Assembly (NCBI RefSeq): GCF_016793825.1
Contig: NZ_JAEULM010000019.1
Span: forward strand, 248,001 to 312,000
Direction: 5' to 3'
Source of the DNA: Sphingopyxis sp.
GTDB lineage: Bacteria > Pseudomonadota > Alphaproteobacteria > Sphingomonadales > Sphingomonadaceae
DNA length: 64,000 bases
In this document: positions 59,486 to 64,000 of the stretch, piece after piece
Numbering within the stretch: position 1 is the stretch's first letter
Layout of the letters: the number at the start of each line of letters is the position of its first letter
The notes under the pieces: generated by a model
The model's database searches: none
Told to the model about the DNA's origin: nothing
The model's input: only the letters and a program-made list of their open reading frames with translations
Translations under genes and position numbers: made by a program

Positions 59486-61117
59486 ATGATAGCCGAGCCG
59501 AAGCCTCGCAACCGAAGCGAGGATGCCAAACGGGATATACTGGCAGGGGGTATCGTCGTTGCGGCGATCGTCCTGTTCGTCGGGACCGGCGGGACGGTGA
59601 TGCAGGCGGTGGTGCAAACGCTGATCGGCATCGGCGGCGGCCCCGACAAGGCCTTGTCGGCGGCGCTGATCCTGAACATCGCGCTGATCCTGTTCGGCTG
59701 GCGCCGCTATGAGGATCTGAACCGCGAGATTCGCGAACGGACCGACGCCGAACATCGCGCCCGCTATCTGGCGGACACCGATCCGCTGACCGGCTTCCTC
59801 AATCGTCGCGCGCTGATTGCACGCGGGCAGCAGGCGATCGCCGAGGCGACGGCCGCGAAACGCCACGTGGCGCTGTTCCTGCTCGACCTCGATCATTTCA
59901 AGACCGTCAACGACATTCATGGGCACGCCGCGGGCGACCGCGTCCTGCAGGTCGCAGCCGAACGCATCAGCGCCGTCCTGCCTCCCAATGCCACCAAGGC
60001 GCGGCTTGGCGGCGACGAGTTCGTCGCGATGCTGCAGTTCGAACCCGGCGTGCGCGGCAACATCGACGCGCTCGCGGCCGAGCTTGTCACCGCCCTCGAG
60101 GCAACGGTCGCGCACGACGCGCAGCAAATCCGCATCGGCGCATCGCTCGGCATCGCGCTGGCGACCGAGGCGAGCATGACGATGGAAACCATGGTCCGCC
60201 AGGCCGATATCGCCATGTATCACTGCAAGGACGAAGGTCGGAATCGCCATGTCTGGTTCGAACAGGGCATGGAAATGGCCGTGCAGGTCCGCAACCAGAT
60301 CGAAACCGGCATCCGCGACGGTATGCCGCGGGGCGAATTCGTCGCCCACTTCGAACCGCAGGTCGACATCGCCAGCGGCCGCCTGATGGGCTTCGAAATG
60401 CTGATGCGATGGGAATCGCCCGAATATGGCCTGATCCCGCCCGAACGCTTCATCCCCGTCGCCGAGGAAAGCGGACTGATCGGCGAATTGTCGCTTCAGG
60501 TCATTCGCCAGGCGATGGAAGCAGCCAAGAGCTGGGACCCGGCGATCATGCTTGCGGTCAACATCTCGCCGCAACAGCTCAAGGATCCCTGGTTCAGCCA
60601 GAAGCTGACCAAGCTGCTCGTCGAAACCGGATTCCCGGCAAATCAGCTCGAGGTCGAAATCACCGAAAGCTCGCTGTTCGAAAATCTGCCGCTCGTCCGC
60701 TCGATCGTGACCAGCCTCAAGAATCAGGGCGTCTCGCTGAGCCTCGACGATTTCGGCACCGGCTACAGCTCGCTCTCGCACCTCCGCGCCTTGCCGTTCG
60801 ACCGGATCAAGATCGACCGCAGCTTCATCGCCGCGATGCGCGGCAGCGCCGACGCGCAGGCGATCGTCGTCGCGATCGTGCGGCTGGGCGAAAGCCTTTC
60901 GATGCCGATCACGGCCGAAGGGGTCGAAGACGAAGCAACCGCGATCGAACTCACCCGGCTTGGCTGTTCGAAGGGGCAGGGCTGGTATTACGGCCGCGCC
61001 TTGTCGGCCGACGATACCGCGCGCCTGCTCGCCGAACGCGGCCTGCTCCGCGCGCCGCTTTCCCCGCAAGGCAGTTCGCCCTCGTCCGAGGGCGAAGATC
61101 TGCGCAAGACGGCGTAA
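59486..61117 (+). CDS. Membrane GGDEF-EAL protein with intact GGDEF and EML variant
   Basis: A protein of about 543 residues. Two membrane helices (about 18-40 and 55-75) anchor a GGDEF domain (about 95-255) and an EAL domain (about 285-535). RLGGDEFVAML is intact, so diguanylate cyclase activity is possible; no RxxD inhibitory site precedes it. The EAL motif reads FEMLMRW (EML), but the metal and catalytic residues persist: NISPQQL, EITES, LDDFGTGYSSLSHL, IKIDRSF and AEGVED. ATG 59486 has GGGGA eight bases away; ATG 59468 is an alternative without a ribosome site. Confidence 0.92.
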   Translation: MIAEPKPRNRSEDAKRDILAGGIVVAAIVLFVGTGGTVMQAVVQTLIGIGGGPDKALSAALILNIALILFGWRRYEDLNREIRERTDAEHRARYLADTDPLTGFLNRRALIARGQQAIAEATAAKRHVALFLLDLDHFKTVNDIHGHAAGDRVLQVAAERISAVLPPNATKARLGGDEFVAMLQFEPGVRGNIDALAAELVTALEATVAHDAQQIRIGASLGIALATEASMTMETMVRQADIAMYHCKDEGRNRHVWFEQGMEMAVQVRNQIETGIRDGMPRGEFVAHFEPQVDIASGRLMGFEMLMRWESPEYGLIPPERFIPVAEESGLIGELSLQVIRQAMEAAKSWDPAIMLAVNISPQQLKDPWFSQKLTKLLVETGFPANQLEVEITESSLFENLPLVRSIVTSLKNQGVSLSLDDFGTGYSSLSHLRALPFDRIKIDRSFIAAMRGSADAQAIVVAIVRLGESLSMPITAEGVEDEATAIELTRLGCSKGQGWYYGRALSADDTARLLAERGLLRAPLSPQGSSPSSEGEDLRKTA

Positions 61118-61198
61118 CCCGGCTTTCGTCGTCCAGCGCCGGCGATCCCCGGCCACATCGCTAGACTTCACCGGCTGGCGCCCCTACATGCGCGAGCT

Positions 61199-62005
61199 AT
61201 GGCGGACCGTTTCACCAAGATGCATGGGCTCGGCAACGACTTCGTCGTGATCGACGCGCGGGTGCGCGCCGTCGAGATGACGCCGGCGCGCGCGCACGCG
61301 ATCGCCGATCGACGCCACGGCATCGGCTGCGACCAGCTCATCCTCCTGGAGCCTTCGGCGAAGGCCGATGTAAGGATGCGCATCTTCAACGCCGACGGCA
61401 GCGAGGTCGAGGCGTGTGGCAATGCGACGCGCTGCGTCGCGACCCTGCTCGGCGAACCTGCGGTGATCGAGACGCTGGGCGGCATGCTGCGCGTGACGCC
61501 CGCCGACGGCGGCGCGGAAGTGGTCCTCGGCGAACCTGTCTTCGACTGGGAGCATATTCCGCTCGCGATGCCGATGGACACCCGCGACATGCCCGTCGCG
61601 TGGGACGAGCTGGAACATGGCGCCGCGGTCAACGTCGGCAATCCGCACATCGTCTTCTTCGTGCCCGAAGCCGACGCGGTCGCACTCGACGAGATCGGCC
61701 CGCGGATCGAAACCGACCCGCTGTTTCCCGAGCGCGTCAACGTCAATGTCGCCAGCCTCGATGGCGAGAATCAGTTGCAATTGCGGGTCTGGGAACGCGG
61801 CGTCGGGCTGACCCAGGCTTGCGGCACCGGCGCGTGCGCGACCGCGGTCGCGGCGATCCGCGCCGGCAAGGTGGCATCGCCCGTGACAGTCTCGCTGCCG
61901 GGTGGCGACCTGATCATCCGCTGGGCGCCGGGCGAACCAATCGTGATGAGCGGCGCTGCGACCCGCGTCTATGACGGCGAAACCGATTGGGCGCAGTTCG
62001 GATGA
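61199..62005 (+). CDS. dapF: Diaminopimelate epimerase
   Basis: A 268-residue PLP-independent racemase that makes meso-diaminopimelate for peptidoglycan and lysine. The two catalytic cysteines are visible: VEACGNATRC and QACGTGACATAV. The N-terminal FTKMHGLGNDFVVID and the central NVGNPHIVFF are typical. Cytoplasmic. Its stop overlaps mtaB as ATGA, forming a dapF-mtaB-ftsY chain. Length is standard. Confidence 0.97.
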   Translation: MADRFTKMHGLGNDFVVIDARVRAVEMTPARAHAIADRRHGIGCDQLILLEPSAKADVRMRIFNADGSEVEACGNATRCVATLLGEPAVIETLGGMLRVTPADGGAEVVLGEPVFDWEHIPLAMPMDTRDMPVAWDELEHGAAVNVGNPHIVFFVPEADAVALDEIGPRIETDPLFPERVNVNVASLDGENQLQLRVWERGVGLTQACGTGACATAVAAIRAGKVASPVTVSLPGGDLIIRWAPGEPIVMSGAATRVYDGETDWAQFG

Positions 62006-63210
62006 GTGCTGCCCTCGCCGACCGGCAAGAGGTCGTCAACTTCGGATGCCGGCTCAACATTGCCGAAGGGGAAGCGATCCGCACCGCCGCGATGCAGGCG
62101 CCCCGACGCGACCGGATTGTCTTCAATAGCTGCGCAGTGACCGACGAAGCCGTGCGACAGGCGAAGCAGGCGGTGCGCCGTGCGCTGCGCGAACGGCCCG
62201 GCGCCGATGTCGTCGTCACCGGCTGCGCCGCGGAACTCGAAGGCGACACCTTTGCCGCGATGGGCGCGCGGGTGGTTGCGAATGACGCGAAGGGGTTGGC
62301 CCAAAGCTATGGCGCCGCCGCCGCGCCTGCCGCAGCTTCCTACACTCCGGCGCTGTCCGGAGCCGATCACGCGCGCGCGTTCCTCGGGGTCCAGACCGGC
62401 TGTTCGCATAGCTGCACCTTCTGCGCGACGGTGATCGCGCGCGGCACGGCGCGTTCGGCGACGGTCGATGCCGTCGTGGGGGCCGCGCAAATCGCGCTCG
62501 ATCGCGGCCAGCGCGAGATCGTCCTGACCGGGGTCGACCTGGCGAGTTATGGCGACGACAGCGGAACCAGCCTCGCGGCGCTGGTCGACGCGCTGCTTCG
62601 CCTGCCGATCGAGCGGCTCCGCCTCTCTTCGCTCGACCCGAACCGCATCGACGATGCGCTGTTCGCGCTGCTGACTGGCGAGGCGCGCATCATGCCGCAT
62701 GTTCACCTGTCGTTGCAGGCCGGCGACGATATGGTGCTGACCCGGATGAAGCGCCGCCATCGCCGCGCCGATGCCGTGCGGCTGACCGAACGGCTCAAGG
62801 CCGCCCGCCCCGAAATCACCATCGGCGCCGACCTGATCGCGGGATTTCCGACCGAGGATGACAGGATGTTCGCCAACAGCATGGCCCTGATCGACGATTG
62901 CGACATCGTCTTCGGCCATATCTTTCCTTACAGCCCGCGCGCCGGCACGCCCGCTGCGCGGATGCCGCAGGTCGGCCGCGCCATTGCGCGCGGTCGCGCC
63001 GCGCGGCTCCGCGAGGCCAATGCGAACCGCCGCGCCGCATGGCTCGATGCACAGATCGGGCGCGCGGCATCGATGCTCGTCGAACGCGATGGACTGACCG
63101 GCCATGCCGAAAATTTTGCCGCGCTGACCCTGATGGCGCCGGCCGAGCCCGGTAGCATCGTGCCCGTCCGACTGGCCGTGCGCAACGGCGACAGGATGAT
63201 GGCCGCATGA
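62002..63210 (+). CDS. mtaB: tRNA t6A37 methylthiotransferase MtaB
   Basis: A 402-residue radical-SAM methylthiotransferase that converts t6A to ms2t6A in tRNA. The N-terminal cluster ligands are in VNFGCRLNIAE, FNSCAVTDEA and VTGCAAELEG; the radical-SAM cluster is CSHSCTFC. The rest is the TIM-barrel and a TRAM-like tail. ATG 62002 overlaps the dapF stop, and its own stop overlaps ftsY (ATGA). With tsaE in this window, two steps acting on the same A37 modification are present. MtaB is preferred to MiaB because of motif spacing and dapF linkage. Confidence 0.9.
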   Translation: MSAALADRQEVVNFGCRLNIAEGEAIRTAAMQAPRRDRIVFNSCAVTDEAVRQAKQAVRRALRERPGADVVVTGCAAELEGDTFAAMGARVVANDAKGLAQSYGAAAAPAAASYTPALSGADHARAFLGVQTGCSHSCTFCATVIARGTARSATVDAVVGAAQIALDRGQREIVLTGVDLASYGDDSGTSLAALVDALLRLPIERLRLSSLDPNRIDDALFALLTGEARIMPHVHLSLQAGDDMVLTRMKRRHRRADAVRLTERLKAARPEITIGADLIAGFPTEDDRMFANSMALIDDCDIVFGHIFPYSPRAGTPAARMPQVGRAIARGRAARLREANANRRAAWLDAQIGRAASMLVERDGLTGHAENFAALTLMAPAEPGSIVPVRLAVRNGDRMMAA

Positions 63211-64000
63211 GCGGGCTTAGCTGGAGCGAACGGCTACTCGGCGGCCTGAAGCGCACGTCGGAGCGGCTGGGTGAAAACCTGTCGGGCCTCACCGGCAAGT
63301 CGCGCCTCGACGATGACGATCTCGACCGGATCGAGGATGCGCTGATCACCGCCGACCTTGGCCCCACGATGGCGAGCCGCATCCGCGACCGCCTGTCGGA
63401 GCGCCGCGACGTCGCGGCGAACGGCATCGACGGGCTGCGCACGATCGTGGCGGAGGAGATCGCCGCCGTGCTCCGCCCCGTTGCCGAGCCGCTGGAAATC
63501 GACGCCTTCCCGCGCCCGCAAGTCATATTGGTGATCGGCGTCAACGGATCGGGCAAGACGACAACCATCGCCAAGCTTGCGCACCTGTTCCAGGAACAGG
63601 ATTATGGCGTGATGCTCGTCGCCGGCGACACGTTCCGCGCCGCGGCGATCGGTCAGCTCAAGGTCTGGGCCGAACGGCTCAGCGTGCCCATCATGGCGGG
63701 TCCGGAAGGTGGCGACAGCGCCGGCATCGTGTTCGACGCCGTCAAGCAGGCGACCGCGACCGGCATCGACGTGCTGATCGTCGACACCGCCGGGCGCCTC
63801 CAGAACAAGCGCGAGCTGATGGATGAACTGGCGAAGATAAAGCGGGTTCTCGGCCGGCTGAACCCAGCTGCGCCGCACGACGTAGTCCTGGTGCTCGATG
63901 CAACGACGGGGCAGAATGCGCTGGCCCAGATCGACGTTTTCCGCGAAGTGGCAGGCGTGACCGGGCTCGTGATGACCAAGCTCGACGGCACCGCCCGGGG
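63207..64000 (+). CDS. ftsY: Signal recognition particle receptor FtsY (3' end beyond window)
   Basis: 264 complete codons of FtsY are present; the C-terminus is outside the window. A short N region (MSGLSWSERLLGGLKRTSER) replaces the long acidic A domain of Escherichia coli. The NG domain shows GVNGSGKTTTIAKLA, AGDTFRAAAIGQL, VDTAGRLQNK and the TKLDGTARG where the window ends. It pairs with Ffh to deliver ribosomes to SecYEG. The start ATG 63207 overlaps the mtaB stop as ATGA. Confidence 0.97.
   Translation, partial: MSGLSWSERLLGGLKRTSERLGENLSGLTGKSRLDDDDLDRIEDALITADLGPTMASRIRDRLSERRDVAANGIDGLRTIVAEEIAAVLRPVAEPLEIDAFPRPQVILVIGVNGSGKTTTIAKLAHLFQEQDYGVMLVAGDTFRAAAIGQLKVWAERLSVPIMAGPEGGDSAGIVFDAVKQATATGIDVLIVDTAGRLQNKRELMDELAKIKRVLGRLNPAAPHDVVLVLDATTGQNALAQIDVFREVAGVTGLVMTKLDGTAR

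Noticed and set aside
59447-61171. 574-codon minus-strand open frame
   Set aside because: Antisense shadow of the GGDEF-EAL gene.

Overview
The window is GC-rich, tightly packed alphaproteobacterial chromosome, most likely from a sphingomonad (Sphingopyxis/Sphingomonas type). The evidence is family-level: a TrcR (DUF1013) cell-cycle regulator, a DivL-type kinase with tyrosine in place of the phospho-histidine, AddAB instead of RecBCD, an AmgK/MurU cell-wall recycling pair, and dispersed palindromic repeats containing CATCCCGGCGAAGGCCGGG between genes. No tRNA, rRNA, CRISPR array, prophage or intact insertion sequence was seen. The species call is inference; no search was possible.

Layout. 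1-4.6 kb (minus): quinone oxidoreductase, small membrane protein, GST, trcR, metallo-beta-lactamase-fold hydrolase and a truncated TraB/GumN protein. 4.8-13.1 kb (plus): DUF1192, a GAF-PAS-GGDEF-EAL protein, clpA, map and a lipoprotein-type PQQ/haem alcohol dehydrogenase. 13.3-15.3 kb: glnB-glnA behind a sigma-54-like element. 15.3-21.5 kb: a self-regulated HTH/membrane pair, a lipoprotein next to a truncated sugar-dehydrogenase tail, M20 peptidase, aldehyde dehydrogenase and argJ. 21.5-34.4 kb (minus): ahcY, then a translationally coupled run divL-tsaE-amgK-murU-addB-addA-trxA that joins cell-cycle signalling, t6A tRNA modification, muropeptide recycling and double-strand-break repair.

34.8-53.9 kb is mostly accessory or housekeeping: TPR protein, YqgE, peroxiredoxin, AMP nucleosidase, two SDRs, a repeat-flanked GIY-YIG nuclease, three local regulators each beside a palindrome (TetR, ArsR, MarR-emrAB), an M2 peptidase, an arginine-modifying-type hydrolase, asd and a DUF1287 protein. 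53.9-64 kb is the SRP/ribosome block: ffh-rpsP-rimM, then a LysR gene and a divergent small gene inserted before trmD-rplS; a second GGDEF-EAL protein; and dapF-mtaB-ftsY, cut by the window end. Both SRP GTPases (Ffh and FtsY) are therefore about 4 kb apart.

Most adjacent same-strand genes overlap by 4 bp (ATGA, GTGA or TTGA), which settles several start codons, including GTG and TTG starts. The strongest leads are the Tyr-type DivL, the split rimM/trmD operon, the GIY-YIG gene that takes its stop codon from a flanking repeat, and a set of clean palindromes beside regulator genes.
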